This document shows positions 9,016 to 18,089 of a stretch of DNA of 64,000 nt, piece after piece. Source of the stretch: Skermanella rosea. GTDB lineage: Bacteria; Pseudomonadota; Alphaproteobacteria; Azospirillales; Azospirillaceae. Both the position numbers and the translations under genes were made by a program. The stretch is taken from contig NZ_CP086111.1 in NCBI RefSeq assembly GCF_016806835.2, positions 365,501 through 429,500 of the forward strand. The letters run 5' to 3'. The notes beneath the pieces are model-generated. The model was given only the letters and a program-made list of their open reading frames with translations. It was not told where the DNA came from and made no database searches. Within the stretch, counting starts at the first letter, position 1; each line of letters opens with the position of its first letter.

Positions 9016-10308
9016 ATGCCTGACATGCTCCCCATCCAGGTCCTGCTGGTCGAGGACAACCCCGGCGACGCCCGCCTCGTCCGCGAACTGCTCGGCGAGG
9101 AGGAGGGCCGCTTCGTCGTCGACCATGTCGGTTCCCTGGGAGCCGCGTGCGAGCGGCTTTCGGCCGGCACCAGCGACGTGGTCCTGCTCGACCTGTCGCT
9201 GCCCGACAGCCAGGGCTTCGGCACGATCAGCAGCATCCGCGCCCGGGCGTCGCACCTGCCGCTGATCGTCCTGACCGGCTTCGACGATGCCGACTTCGCG
9301 GTCGAGGCGGTCAAGGCCGGCGCGCAGGACTTCCTGGTCAAGGGGCAGTTCGAAGGCGGGACCATCCGGCGGGCGATCCGCTACGCCATCACCCGCCGGT
9401 CCCTGGAGGAGCGGGTCCGCCTGTCCGAGGAGCGCCTGAAGGGAATCATCGAACTGGCCCATGACGGCATCGTGGTGATCGACGAGAGCAATCGCATCTC
9501 GCTGTTCAACCCGGCGGCCGAGCGCCTGTTCGGCTACCGGGCGGACGAGGTCCTGGGCCGGCCGCTCGACCTGCTGCTGCCGGAACGGGCGCGTCAGGCC
9601 CACCGGCACCATGTCGACCAGTTAGCCGGCACCGGCCGGGGCTCCAGCGGCATGACCGAGCGTCCGGCGGTGACGGGGCTGCGCCGCGACGGCACCGAGT
9701 TCGCCGCGGAGGTCTCGATCTCGCACTTCGCCTCGCCGGGAGGGCGGCTTTTCACCGCGGTGGTGCGGGACACGACGGAGCGCCGCCGGGCGGAGGAGGA
9801 GCTGATCCGGCTCGCCACCACCGACGCGCTGACCGGCGCCGCCAACCGGCGGCATTTCATGGAGCGGGCGGAACTCGAACTCGCCCGGCTGCGGCGCTAC
9901 GGCGGCCCGGTGTCGCTGGTCATGCTCGACGTCGACCATTTCAAGCGGGTGAACGACTCCCATGGCCATGCCGCGGGCGACGCGGCGCTGATCCTGCTGG
10001 TCAGGAGCTGCCGCTGCATGCTGCGCGACACCGACCTGGTGGGCCGCGTCGGCGGGGAGGAGTTCGCGCTGCTGCTGGTGGGGACCACGGACCAGGAAGC
10101 CCTGCGGGTCGCGGAGCGGGTCCGCCGAAACCTGGCCGACCTGGAGGTCGCCGCCGATGACGGCACCGCATTCGGCATCACCGTCAGCATGGGCGTGGCC
10201 GGCTGCCGGTTCGAGGACGCGAGCATCGAGCAGGCCCTGGGGCGGGCCGACCGCGCCCTGTACCAGGCAAAAGCGACAGGGCGCGACCGGACCGTGGTCG
10301 CGCCCTGA
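9016..10308 (+). CDS. Diguanylate cyclase with receiver and PAS domains (REC-PAS-GGDEF)
   Basis: 430 aa. Receiver at residues about 6-125 (VLLVEDNPGDARLV; phospho-Asp in VVLLDLSLPD; K in FLVKGQ), PAS at about 140-260 (GIIELAHDGIVVIDESNRI), GGDEF domain at about 270-425 with active-site GGEEF at 346-350. An inhibitory I-site RxxD (RDTD) sits five residues before GGEEF, so product feedback is expected. No EAL domain. It should make cyclic di-GMP under phosphorylation control, and its place directly after the receiver gene makes the upstream kinases candidate donors (inference). Confidence 0.94.
   Translation: MPDMLPIQVLLVEDNPGDARLVRELLGEEEGRFVVDHVGSLGAACERLSAGTSDVVLLDLSLPDSQGFGTISSIRARASHLPLIVLTGFDDADFAVEAVKAGAQDFLVKGQFEGGTIRRAIRYAITRRSLEERVRLSEERLKGIIELAHDGIVVIDESNRISLFNPAAERLFGYRADEVLGRPLDLLLPERARQAHRHHVDQLAGTGRGSSGMTERPAVTGLRRDGTEFAAEVSISHFASPGGRLFTAVVRDTTERRRAEEELIRLATTDALTGAANRRHFMERAELELARLRRYGGPVSLVMLDVDHFKRVNDSHGHAAGDAALILLVRSCRCMLRDTDLVGRVGGEEFALLLVGTTDQEALRVAERVRRNLADLEVAADDGTAFGITVSMGVAGCRFEDASIEQALGRADRALYQAKATGRDRTVVAP
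10279..10305 (+). terminator. Perfect 10-bp hairpin at the 3' end of the diguanylate cyclase gene
   Basis: GGGCGCGACC and GGTCGCGCCC form a perfect 10-bp stem with a 7-base loop that ends at the base before the TGA stop (10306-10308). No T-run follows, so it could end transcription inefficiently or only protect the mRNA 3' end. A smaller 7-bp repeat (TTCGCCC/GGGCGAA, 10399-10416) lies between the convergent genes. Confidence 0.45.
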
Positions 10309-10458
10309 GGGACGATCGGATTCACGTTTCGTAGGTGGGCCCTGGCTCGCAGGGCCAGCGCCGACAGCACGCAGGAATGATGGTGACCGCCGTCGGCGTT
10401 CGCCCTGACGGGCGAAGGCCGACCTGCGGTTCCAGGTGGCCGCCGCCAGACCGCCGGC

Positions 10459-11487
10459 TCACTTCCAGCCGGCGCGGTCCATGATCTTGAGGGCTTCCTC
10501 GTTGTTCTTGCCGAACACGGAGGCGTTCAGCTCGTCCTCCTTGAAGGAGCCCCAGGAGGCGATGACCGGCGACTGCTCCGCCTGCTTCAGGACCGGATAC
10601 TCGTAGTTGCCTTCGGCGAAGATCTTCTGCGCCTGCGGGCTGACGAGGTATTCCAGGAACTTGACGGCGTTCTCGCGGTTCGGGGCGTTCTTCAGGACGC
10701 CGGCGCCGCTGATGTTGACGTGGGTGCCGCGGTCGTTCTGGTTGGGGAAGAAGACGCCGACCTTCTCCGCGATGGCCTTGTCCTCGGGCTTGCCCGACCC
10801 GGCGATGCGGCCGAAGTAATAGGTGTTGCTGACCGCGATGTCGCCCTCGCCGGCGGCGACCGCCTTGATCTGGTCGCTGTCGCCGCCCTGGGGCGGGCGG
10901 GCGAGGTTGGCGACGATGCCGCGGGCCCACTCTTCCGTCTTCTTCTCGCCGTGGGCGGCCAGCATGGAGCCGGCCAGCGACTGGTTGTAGACGTTGGTCG
11001 AGGAGCGGATCAGCAGGCGGCCCTTCCATTTCGGGTCGGCCAGGTCCTCGTAGGTCGACAGGTCGGCCGGCTTGACCGCCGCCTTGTTGTAGATGATGAC
11101 GCGCGCCCGCTTGGTCAGGCCGAACCACAGGCCGGACGGCTCGCGCAGATGGGCCGGGACGGCCTGCTCCAGCACCTGGGACTTGGTCGGCTGCAGGATG
11201 TCGGCGTTCTGGGCGCGCCACAGGCGGCCGGCATCGACGGTGATCAGGATGTCGGCCGGGCTGTTGCCGGACTCGGTCCGGATGCGCTCGATCAGCTCGT
11301 CATCCTTGCCTTCGATGATGTTGACCTTGATGCCGGTCTGCTGGGTGAAGTTCGTATAGAGCGCCTTGTCGGTGTCATAGTGGCGCGACGAATAGACGTT
11401 GACCTCGGCAGCCTGGGCGGCGAAGGCCGTGCCCAGCAGGACGGCGCCGAAAGTGGCGGCAAGGGTGCCGCGAGTGAAGAAGTTCAT
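10459..11487 (-). CDS. Fe(3+) ABC transporter periplasmic binding protein (FutA/FbpA family)
   Basis: 342 aa. Sec signal peptide at residues 1-25 ending AAQAAEV, then the family-typical VNVYSSRHYDTDKALYTNFTQQTGIKVNIIEG. Further family blocks are LRTESGNSPADILITVDAGRLWRA and GRLLIRSSTNVYNQSL, with tyrosines in the VSNTYYFGRI block that usually bind ferric iron. The start at 11487 has GAGG about 9 bases upstream and opens the signal peptide. No permease or ATPase gene is adjacent in the window, so it acts with a transporter encoded elsewhere or is an orphan. A Fur-like box lies upstream. Confidence 0.92.
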   Translation of the reverse strand: MNFFTRGTLAATFGAVLLGTAFAAQAAEVNVYSSRHYDTDKALYTNFTQQTGIKVNIIEGKDDELIERIRTESGNSPADILITVDAGRLWRAQNADILQPTKSQVLEQAVPAHLREPSGLWFGLTKRARVIIYNKAAVKPADLSTYEDLADPKWKGRLLIRSSTNVYNQSLAGSMLAAHGEKKTEEWARGIVANLARPPQGGDSDQIKAVAAGEGDIAVSNTYYFGRIAGSGKPEDKAIAEKVGVFFPNQNDRGTHVNISGAGVLKNAPNRENAVKFLEYLVSPQAQKIFAEGNYEYPVLKQAEQSPVIASWGSFKEDELNASVFGKNNEEALKIMDRAGWK

Positions 11488-11561
11488 GGGTTTCCCTCGA
11501 CAGACCGGCGTGAATGAGATGCGTTCGCAACGCTCGGCACCTTGTTCGGACACGCCGCGCC

Positions 11562-11589
11562 TGTCAAGCGAGTTTGAGAAGCATTTGCA
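11562..11589 (-). promoter_or_regulatory. Candidate promoter with Fur-like box for the iron-binding protein gene
   Basis: On the minus strand TGCAAATGCTTCTCA (11575-11589) matches the 7-1-7 Fur core TGANAATNATTNTCA at 10 of 12 defined positions. A TTGACA -35-like hexamer (11562-11567) follows just downstream; the expected -10 position is weak. Iron repression of the binding-protein gene is the natural reading. Based on pattern matching only. Confidence 0.4.
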
Positions 11590-11591
11590 GA

Positions 11592-13487
11592 TTACCGGGC
11601 GCGGCGGCTGGCCGCGCCCCCTCCGCGCCGGCTCCCGGCGGTTTGGCCGGCCCTGGTGTCCTCGTCGAACAGCTCGGCCAGCTTCTCCATCATGGTGCCG
11701 CCCAGTTGTTCCGCATCGACGATGGTCACCGCGCGCCGGTAATAGCGGGTGACGTCGTGGCCGATGCCGATCGCCACCAGCTCGACCGGCGAGCGGGTCT
11801 CGATCGTGTCGATGACCTGCCGGAGGTGCCGCTCCAGGTAGTTGCCGGAATTCACCGACAGCGTCGAGTCATCGACCGGCGCGCCGTCGGAGATCACCAT
11901 CAGGATGCGCCGCTGCTCCGGCCGGGCCATCAGCCGGTTGTGCGCCCACAGCAGCGCCTCGCCGTCGATGTTCTCCTTCAGGATGCCTTCCCGCAGCATC
12001 AGGCCCAGGTTCTTGCGGGCGCGGCGCCACGGCGCGTCGGCGTTCTTGTAGACGATGTGCCGCAGGTCGTTGAGCCGGCCGGGATTGGCCGGCTTGCCCC
12101 GGCCGATCCACCGCTCGCGCGCCTGCCCGCCCTTCCAGGCCCGGGTGGTGAAGCCCAGGATCTCGACCTTGACCGCGCATCGCTCCAGGGTGCGCGCCAG
12201 GATGTCGGCGCTCATCGCGGCGATGGTGATCGGCCGGCCGCGCATCGATCCCGAATTGTCGATCAGCAGGCCGACCACGGTGTCGCGGAAATCCGTCTCC
12301 TTCTCCCGCTTGAACGACAGGGGCAGCACCGGGTTGACCACCACGCGGCTGAGCCTGGCCGCGTCCAGCAGGCCGTCGTCCAGGTCGAACTCCCAGGCGC
12401 GGGTCTGCTTCGCCAGCAGCCGGCGCTGGAGCCGGTTGGCCAGCCGGGAGATCACGCCCTGGAGGTGCTGGAGCTGCTGGTCGAGCAGGGCCCGCAGCCG
12501 GGTCAGCTCGTCCGGGTCGCACAGGTCGTCGGCCTCGACCACCTCATCGAACTCCGTCGTGAACGCCTTGTAGGCGTCGGGATCGGCCTCGTTGCGGCGG
12601 CTGTGGTCGGGGCGCCAGGGCTGCCCGGGCGAACCCGGCTCCTCCGACCCGCTGCCCTCGGCCATCTCGCCGTCCATCTGGTCGGCGCCCTCCGCCCCGT
12701 CGTCCTGGTCGACCTCGCGGGTGTCGGGCTGGGTCATGGTCTCGGTCTGGCTGGTCGAATCCTCGCCGCCGCGGGACTGGCCGTCGTTCGGCTCGTTCTC
12801 GTCCGGCTCGCCCTCCTGCTGCTCCTCGTCGTCCTCCTCGGTCGTCTCCGGCTCGCCGCCGACTTCCATGTCCAGGTGGGACAGCAGCTTGCGGACCTCG
12901 CGGGCGTAGCGGTCCTGGTCGTCCAGAAGCGCCGCCAACTCGTTCATGTCCTTGCCGATCCGCTCCTCCACCCAGGGGCGCCACAGGTCCACCGCGAAGC
13001 GGGCGGTGGCGGGCGGCGGCGCGCCTGTCAGCGCCTCGCGGGCCAGCAGGCGCATCACCTCCGACAGCGGGGCCTGGTCGCGCTCGGTCACCCGCTCGAA
13101 GCCCTGGCGGCGGTACCGCTCGTCCAGCGCCGCCCCCAGGTTGGACGCGACGCCCGGCATGGCCCGGGCGCCCAGGGCTTCGCAGCGGGCCTGCTCCAGC
13201 GCCTCGAACGCCGCCCGGGCGGTGTCGCCGGTGGGCATGCGCTGGGTGTGGATGCCGCTGTCGTGGTGGCGAAGCCGCAGGGCCACCGCGTCGGCCGCTC
13301 CGCGCAGGGTGGCGACGTCCCGGGGATTGAGGTCGCGCGCCGGCATCGGCACCCGGACCCGCGCCCCGGCCACGCCCGGCGGCTCGCCGCTGAAGCCGAT
13401 CTGGAGATCGTTGCGCTCCGCGATGGCCCGGATCGTGGCCGACGTGGCGCGCTTGAAGATCTCGACGGGGTTTTCTTTGTCGGACAT
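11592..13487 (-). CDS. cobT: Cobaltochelatase subunit CobT (aerobic cobalamin pathway)
   Basis: 631 aa subunit of the CobNST cobaltochelatase, which inserts Co2+ into hydrogenobyrinic acid a,c-diamide. The N-terminus [24 protein letters not shown] is family-typical, a highly acidic central segment (about residues 205-260) follows, and a C-terminal von Willebrand A domain carries the MIDAS motif DNSGSM. The start at 13487 is chosen over the open extension to 13661. cobS lies 77 bases upstream on the same strand, the usual alphaproteobacterial pairing; cobN is not in the window. Confidence 0.95.
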   Translation of the reverse strand: MSDKENPVEIFKRATSATIRAIAERNDLQIGFSGEPPGVAGARVRVPMPARDLNPRDVATLRGAADAVALRLRHHDSGIHTQRMPTGDTARAAFEALEQARCEALGARAMPGVASNLGAALDERYRRQGFERVTERDQAPLSEVMRLLAREALTGAPPPATARFAVDLWRPWVEERIGKDMNELAALLDDQDRYAREVRKLLSHLDMEVGGEPETTEEDDEEQQEGEPDENEPNDGQSRGGEDSTSQTETMTQPDTREVDQDDGAEGADQMDGEMAEGSGSEEPGSPGQPWRPDHSRRNEADPDAYKAFTTEFDEVVEADDLCDPDELTRLRALLDQQLQHLQGVISRLANRLQRRLLAKQTRAWEFDLDDGLLDAARLSRVVVNPVLPLSFKREKETDFRDTVVGLLIDNSGSMRGRPITIAAMSADILARTLERCAVKVEILGFTTRAWKGGQARERWIGRGKPANPGRLNDLRHIVYKNADAPWRRARKNLGLMLREGILKENIDGEALLWAHNRLMARPEQRRILMVISDGAPVDDSTLSVNSGNYLERHLRQVIDTIETRSPVELVAIGIGHDVTRYYRRAVTIVDAEQLGGTMMEKLAELFDEDTRAGQTAGSRRGGGAASRRAR

Positions 13488-13564
13488 GTCTATCTTCGGC
13501 TCTGCTGTTTCGCGCGGGTCGGGGCGCCCCTCACCCGACCCTCGGATCGGTGCCCCCGTCTTCC

Positions 13565-14584
13565 TTACGCCAGGTTGGCGCGAACCCCGGTCTCCGGAAG
13601 CTCGGTGCCGAAGCAGCGCTGGTAGTACTCGGCCACGGTCGACCGCTCCACCTCGTCGCACTTGTTCAGGAAGGTGATCCGGAACGCGAACGGGATGTCG
13701 TTGAAGATCTTGGCGTTCTCGGCCCAGGTGATGACCGTGCGGGGCGACATGACGGTCGAGATGTCGCCCGACATGAACCCTGCGCGCGTCAGGTCGGCGA
13801 GTTGGACCATGGCCGAGATCTGCTGGCGTCCCTTCTCGTCGTCATAGCCCTGGACCTTGGCCGCGACGATCTTCACCTCGTCGTCGTGCGGCAGGTAGTT
13901 GAGCGTGGCGACGATGTTCCAGCGGTCCATCTGGCCCTGGTTGATCTGCTGGGTGCCGTGGTACAGGCCGGTGGTGTCGCCCAGGCCCACGGTGTTGGCG
14001 GTCGCGAACAGGCGGAACGCCGGGTGCGGGCGGATGACGCGGTTCTGGTCGAGCAGGGTCAGCTTGCCTTCGACCTCCAGCACGCGCTGGATCACGAACA
14101 TGACGTCGGGGCGGCCGGCGTCGTACTCGTCGAACACGATCGCGCACGGGTGCTGGAGCGCCCAGGGCAGGATGCCCTCGCGGTACTCGGTCACCTGCAT
14201 GCCGTCGCGCAGCACGATGGCGTCCTTGCCGATCAGGTCGATGCGGCTGATGTGGCTGTCCAGGTTGATCCGGATGCAGGGCCAGTTGAGGCGGGCGGCG
14301 ACCTGCTCGATATGGGTCGACTTGCCGGTGCCGTGGTAGCCCTGGACCATGACCCGCCTGTTGTAGGCGAAGCCGGCCAGGATCGCGAGCGTGGTGTCGT
14401 GGTCGAACCGGTAGGTGTCGTCCACGTCGGGCACGTGCTCGGAATTGGCGCTGAAGGCGGGAACCTGGAGATCGCTGTCGATCCCGAAAGTCTGCCGGAC
14501 GGAGACCTTGATGTCCGGGAGCGAGCCGGTCAGCGCTGATTGTTGTGTCGTTTCGGAGGCCATAGTGTCTGTCGCTTCATTCAT
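13565..14584 (-). CDS. cobS: Cobaltochelatase AAA+ subunit CobS
   Basis: 339 aa MoxR-type AAA+ ATPase that works with CobT and CobN in cobalt insertion. Walker A is GYHGTGKST, Walker B is [10 protein letters not shown], and the sensor-1 region is [22 protein letters not shown]. Length and motifs match the family well. It sits between the J-domain gene and cobT on the same strand, an order (bolA divergent, then J protein, cobS, cobT) that recurs in alphaproteobacteria. Confidence 0.96.
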   Translation of the reverse strand: MNEATDTMASETTQQSALTGSLPDIKVSVRQTFGIDSDLQVPAFSANSEHVPDVDDTYRFDHDTTLAILAGFAYNRRVMVQGYHGTGKSTHIEQVAARLNWPCIRINLDSHISRIDLIGKDAIVLRDGMQVTEYREGILPWALQHPCAIVFDEYDAGRPDVMFVIQRVLEVEGKLTLLDQNRVIRPHPAFRLFATANTVGLGDTTGLYHGTQQINQGQMDRWNIVATLNYLPHDDEVKIVAAKVQGYDDEKGRQQISAMVQLADLTRAGFMSGDISTVMSPRTVITWAENAKIFNDIPFAFRITFLNKCDEVERSTVAEYYQRCFGTELPETGVRANLA

Positions 14585-14660
14585 CGGTTGGGTGGACGGC
14601 TCGGGCGCCGGTTCTATCGTGCGGAGGATCCCCCTTGCCGAGGATCCGGGGGAAGCCGTC

Positions 14661-15251
14661 TCAGGCCCCGTAGCTGGTTTTCAGTACCGAGTAGGCCCGG
14701 TTTATCCGTTTTAACGTCTCCTCCGCGGTCTTGTCGCCACCATTGATGTCGGGATGGTGGATCTTGGCGAGTTCCCGGTATCTGGCCTTGATCCGCGCGA
14801 AGTCCACCGGCGGCTCCAGGTCGAGTTCGGCAAGCGCCTCCTCCTCCGGGGTTCGCATCCGGTTGGCGGCGCCGTCGGCACGGCCGTTGCGGCCGCGCTC
14901 GCCGGTTCCGTCGCCGGCGTCGCGGAAGCCGTACTGGCGCATCGCCTCCTCGTGCATCGCCCGCTCGCGGGTGCGCCAGAACCCCATGGGCCAGGTCGGC
15001 CGCTGCCACGTCACGTCGCTGCGGACATGCCGCTCGATCTCGCGCTCCGACATGCCGGCGTAATAGTCCCACGCCTTGTTGTACTCGCGCACGTGCTCCA
15101 GGCAGAACCAGAAATATTCGTTCAGGCGCTCGCGTCCTTTGGGCGCCCTGTACTCGCCCGTGGCCGAGCATGTGGGCATGTCGCAGCAGCGGGTCGCCGG
15201 CGGCGCCTCCTCGGAAAAACGGGTCGAGTATTGGACACGGTTCTTGTGCAT
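14661..15251 (-). CDS. J-domain protein with N-terminal Cys-rich (zinc-like) motif
   Basis: 196 aa. The C-terminal 65 residues are a J domain with the HPD tripeptide ([10 protein letters not shown]), so it should stimulate an Hsp70/DnaK. The N-terminal half has CCDMPTC and, further on, FWFCLEH, a likely zinc-binding arrangement, followed by a Trp/Tyr-rich region ([12 protein letters not shown]). Start at 15251 (MHKNRVQYS); the open extension to 16358 is antisense to the DMT gene. Lies 76 bases upstream of cobS. Client unknown; a role in folding or assembling the CobST complex is only suggested by context. Confidence 0.9.
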   Translation of the reverse strand: MHKNRVQYSTRFSEEAPPATRCCDMPTCSATGEYRAPKGRERLNEYFWFCLEHVREYNKAWDYYAGMSEREIERHVRSDVTWQRPTWPMGFWRTRERAMHEEAMRQYGFRDAGDGTGERGRNGRADGAANRMRTPEEEALAELDLEPPVDFARIKARYRELAKIHHPDINGGDKTAEETLKRINRAYSVLKTSYGA

Positions 15252-15307
15252 CGGAAAAGTATGGTCAGAGGTTGAAGCGCTGGCAAGCATCCCCGCTCGC
15301 AGCGCGG

Positions 15308-16285
15308 CTATCGGTTGCTGGACGGCCTGCGGTCGGCGAAGGCCAGCCAGGCCAGCCCCCCGAGGATCAGCACCAGTCCCGTCAGGTTGGTCAAGGTCAC
15401 CGGTTCCCCCAGCATCGCGGCCGAGGCGATGACGCCCGCGACCGGTACGCCGAGCGTGCCCAGCGAGGTTGTGATGGCGGGCAGGGCACGGTTGACCGTG
15501 ACCACCGCCCAGAAGCAGAACGCCGTGGCGATCGGCGCATTGTAGAACAGGACCGCGGCCAGCTGCGCGGTCCAATCGATGGGTTTGCCGGCATCCAGGA
15601 GGACGGCGAACGGCAGCAGGGCCACCGCCGCGACCGTGAACTGCCAGGGCGCGAGTTGAAGGGGCGACGCGTGCCAGGTATGGCCGCGCACCTGTATGAT
15701 CTGGGCTGCCCAGGCCAGCGCCGCAAGCATCAGCAGGCCGTTGCCGATCAGGACGTCGCGGTCGGTCCAGTCGAACGCCGCCGGGTTGAACATCACCGCC
15801 ACGCCCGCCATGCCGAGCAGGAAACCGACCAGGCGCCGGCCGCCCAGCCGCTCGCCCAGGAACAGCGCGGCGCCCGGCACGACCCACAGGGCCGTCGTGT
15901 AGGCCAGGATCGACGACCGGCCGGCCGGCACGAACTGGAGCGCCACCGTCACCAGCGCCAGGAACGCCCCCATCTGGAGCAGCCCGACCGACAGCACGAT
16001 CGGCAGGTCGTGGCGGTCGGGCAGGCGGATGCCGCCGCGCACCGCCAGCACTCCGAACATGCAGAGCGCGCCCAGCACCATCCGGATCACGGCGAAGGTC
16101 ATGGGCGGGATGTCGGCCAGGCCGAGCTTCATCACCGGCCAGTTGATTCCCCAGAGCAGGATGACGGTCGCGAGCAGCAGGTAGGCGCTTCGGGCCGAGA
16201 CGGTGGCGCTCGCCCCGGTCCCGGCCGTGCCGGACGGGGAACCCGGGGAGGAAAGGGCGGACCGGGTGGAACCGGGATCGGACAA
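15308..16285 (-). CDS. DMT-superfamily transporter (EamA/RhaT family)
   Basis: 325 aa with ten predicted hydrophobic segments in two EamA repeats (about residues 33-165 and 180-310), after a 30-residue polar N-terminus. Typical blocks: ILLWGINWPVMKLGL, and ALAWAAQIIQVRGHTW at the start of repeat two. The start is a TTG at 16285 supported by AAGGAAG upstream. Inner-membrane drug/metabolite exporter of unknown substrate; no neighbour reveals it. Confidence 0.88.
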   Translation of the reverse strand: MSDPGSTRSALSSPGSPSGTAGTGASATVSARSAYLLLATVILLWGINWPVMKLGLADIPPMTFAVIRMVLGALCMFGVLAVRGGIRLPDRHDLPIVLSVGLLQMGAFLALVTVALQFVPAGRSSILAYTTALWVVPGAALFLGERLGGRRLVGFLLGMAGVAVMFNPAAFDWTDRDVLIGNGLLMLAALAWAAQIIQVRGHTWHASPLQLAPWQFTVAAVALLPFAVLLDAGKPIDWTAQLAAVLFYNAPIATAFCFWAVVTVNRALPAITTSLGTLGVPVAGVIASAAMLGEPVTLTNLTGLVLILGGLAWLAFADRRPSSNR

Positions 16286-16404
16286 TCAGGGGCTTCCTTG
16301 ACAGCGGGAAGGGGACGATAGCACTTTTCAAGCGACGGCGATGCTGCATCCGCCGCACGTCGGACCACGCACCTCAACAGCCCCATCGGCAAGGCGGTTT
16401 CAAG

Positions 16405-16701
16405 ATGACCAGCACGGCGACCCAGTCCGGGGACTACGCGACCCGCATGCGTACCAAGCTGACCGAGGCTTTCCGCCCGAGTCGGCTGGAAATCGTCGAC
16501 GACTCCCACCGCCACGCCGGCCATGCCGGTGCGGACCCCCTGGGCGAAACCCATTTCAACGTTCTGATCGTGTCGGACGCCTTCGACGGGAAGTCCCGGG
16601 TCGCCCGCCAGCGCCTGGTCTACGAGGCCGTCGCGGACGAGCTGCGGGAGCGGGTCCACGCCCTGAGCCTCAGGACGCTGACGCCCGCGGAGGATGCCTG
16701 A
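16405..16701 (+). CDS. BolA family protein
   Basis: 98 aa. BolA fold with the signature region LEIVDDSHRHAGHAG (iron-sulfur/glutaredoxin-binding His residues) and the conserved FNVLIVSDAFDGKSRVARQRLVY. BolA proteins with monothiol glutaredoxins act in iron-sulfur cluster trafficking. Divergent from the DMT gene, and beyond it the J-protein/cobST set. Confidence 0.93.
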   Translation: MTSTATQSGDYATRMRTKLTEAFRPSRLEIVDDSHRHAGHAGADPLGETHFNVLIVSDAFDGKSRVARQRLVYEAVADELRERVHALSLRTLTPAEDA

Positions 16702-16936
16702 TCCGCCAAGGTGAAGCCCCCTGGATGCAGACAGCGGAAGACTGCATACAGGAGCAACCAGAGCGATAGCAGTAATGAAGAAATATCTTCCAAAGGGAAT
16801 ATGACATTGGTTGAAATTACCTCGAAAGTGCGTACAGTCACACCTGCGCAACCATTCGGCTGATATGGGTTTTCGAGGACCCCTGTCGATCGGACGGCGG
16901 CGCACTCCGTAGGATCGATTGAGAGGGATTCACCGA

Positions 16937-17377
16937 ATGCATTCTGATCAGGCGCTAGCCGCCCCGGCGCCAGAGGTCGCCTCCGAACCGGCGGGCGCTC
17001 GCGACAACCAGCCCGCCGAATTCGCAACGGATGGCGAGGGACCCGGCGCATCGCGCCTGGAGGCGGCCATGAAGCCGAGCACGCTGGTCAGCCGCAACGT
17101 CACCGTCGCGGGGCACCGGACCAGTTGCCGGCTCGAACCCTTCATGTGGGACGCCCTGTACGACATATGCCGGCGCGAGCGCATCACCATCCATGTCCTG
17201 TGCACCCAGATCAACGAGCGGAAGGAGCCGGCCACGTCCCTGACCGCCGCGATCCGGGTCTTCGCGCTGGCCTATTTCCGGGCGGCCGCCACCGAGGAGG
17301 GGCATGCCCGGGCCTCCCACGGGCAAGGCGAACCGTTCCACCAGACGCCGTTCGAGACGCCGGACGCCGCCGAGTGA
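16937..17377 (+). CDS. Ribbon-helix-helix domain protein
   Basis: 146 aa. A low-complexity N-terminal 45 residues is followed by a ribbon-helix-helix domain: LVSRNVTVAGHRTSCRLEPFMWDALYDIC, then RERITIHVLCTQINE. The extended size and the SLTAAIRVFALAYFR helix match a Rhodospirillales-type RHH family. The ATG at 16937 has GAGAGGG about 9 bases upstream; a TTG at 16919 would add six residues. The 235 bases upstream are AT-rich for this genome and probably hold its promoter. Likely a DNA-binding regulator; targets unknown. Confidence 0.8.
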   Translation: MHSDQALAAPAPEVASEPAGARDNQPAEFATDGEGPGASRLEAAMKPSTLVSRNVTVAGHRTSCRLEPFMWDALYDICRRERITIHVLCTQINERKEPATSLTAAIRVFALAYFRAAATEEGHARASHGQGEPFHQTPFETPDAAE

Positions 17378-17387
17378 TCGCCGGGGT

Positions 17388-17975
17388 TCAGTCGTTGCCG
17401 GTATAGTATTCCGGCCATTGTTTCCGGGTGACCTCGCCGTCGCTCCGGAAGGCGTGGCAGGTGTCGAGCAGCAGCGGCGGGCGTTTGCGCGCGGCGGGAG
17501 CGGACGGCGAGTCGCCGTCCATCGACCCGCCCCGCGCCCGTTCGCGCGCCAGCACGGGGAAGATCGTCTGGAACGCCGTCGTGGCGACCGGCCCCAGCAG
17601 TTCCACCAGATGGGTGCAGCCCTCGACGCCGCCCAGCAGTTCCTTGACCTTCTGGGTCCACCCGGATCGGATCCGCAATCCGACCAGCCGCTGGAAGTTC
17701 GGCGTGATCGCCGGGCACACCCCATAGGGGCTCTTGTCGGTCACCGCCTCGACCGCCTTCACCTCGAACCGGTCGTCCACCGTCAGCCGGATCCACATGT
17801 CATGGATGGGATCGCCCGGCTCGATCGGGCCGCGGAAGTCGTTCTCGAACGGGTAGGTCTTGACGTCGGTGATATGGCCCTCGATGTCCCACAGCCCGTC
17901 GGTCCGGCGGAATCCCTGGCAGGTCACCCGGCGGGTATGGATATGCTCGCGCGGGGCGGGTGCTGAAAGCGGCAT
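17388..17975 (-). CDS. DUF2889 domain protein
   Basis: 195 aa. Family-typical blocks: REHIHTRRVTCQGFRRTDGLWDIEGHITDVKTYPF near the N-terminus, DPIHDMWIRLTVD, and CTHLVELLGPVATTAFQTI with a conserved Cys/His (EGCTHL). No signal peptide or membrane helix. Function unknown; family members often sit near metabolic genes. Convergent with the RHH gene, 10 bases between stops. Confidence 0.85.
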   Translation of the reverse strand: MPLSAPAPREHIHTRRVTCQGFRRTDGLWDIEGHITDVKTYPFENDFRGPIEPGDPIHDMWIRLTVDDRFEVKAVEAVTDKSPYGVCPAITPNFQRLVGLRIRSGWTQKVKELLGGVEGCTHLVELLGPVATTAFQTIFPVLARERARGGSMDGDSPSAPAARKRPPLLLDTCHAFRSDGEVTRKQWPEYYTGND

Positions 17976-18089
17976 CTGGACCTGTGCTTTATGTTACGTA
18001 TACGTAAACCTGTACCCGAATATCGGCCGCGCGCCGCGGGGGGTCAAGCGCGGCGCGGGAATGCCTGCGATGCCCCCTCATGCACCTCC

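Noticed and set aside
11514-13625. 703-codon plus-strand frame opposite cobT
   Set aside because: Same compositional pattern of antisense frames; cobT with its VWA motif explains the stretch.
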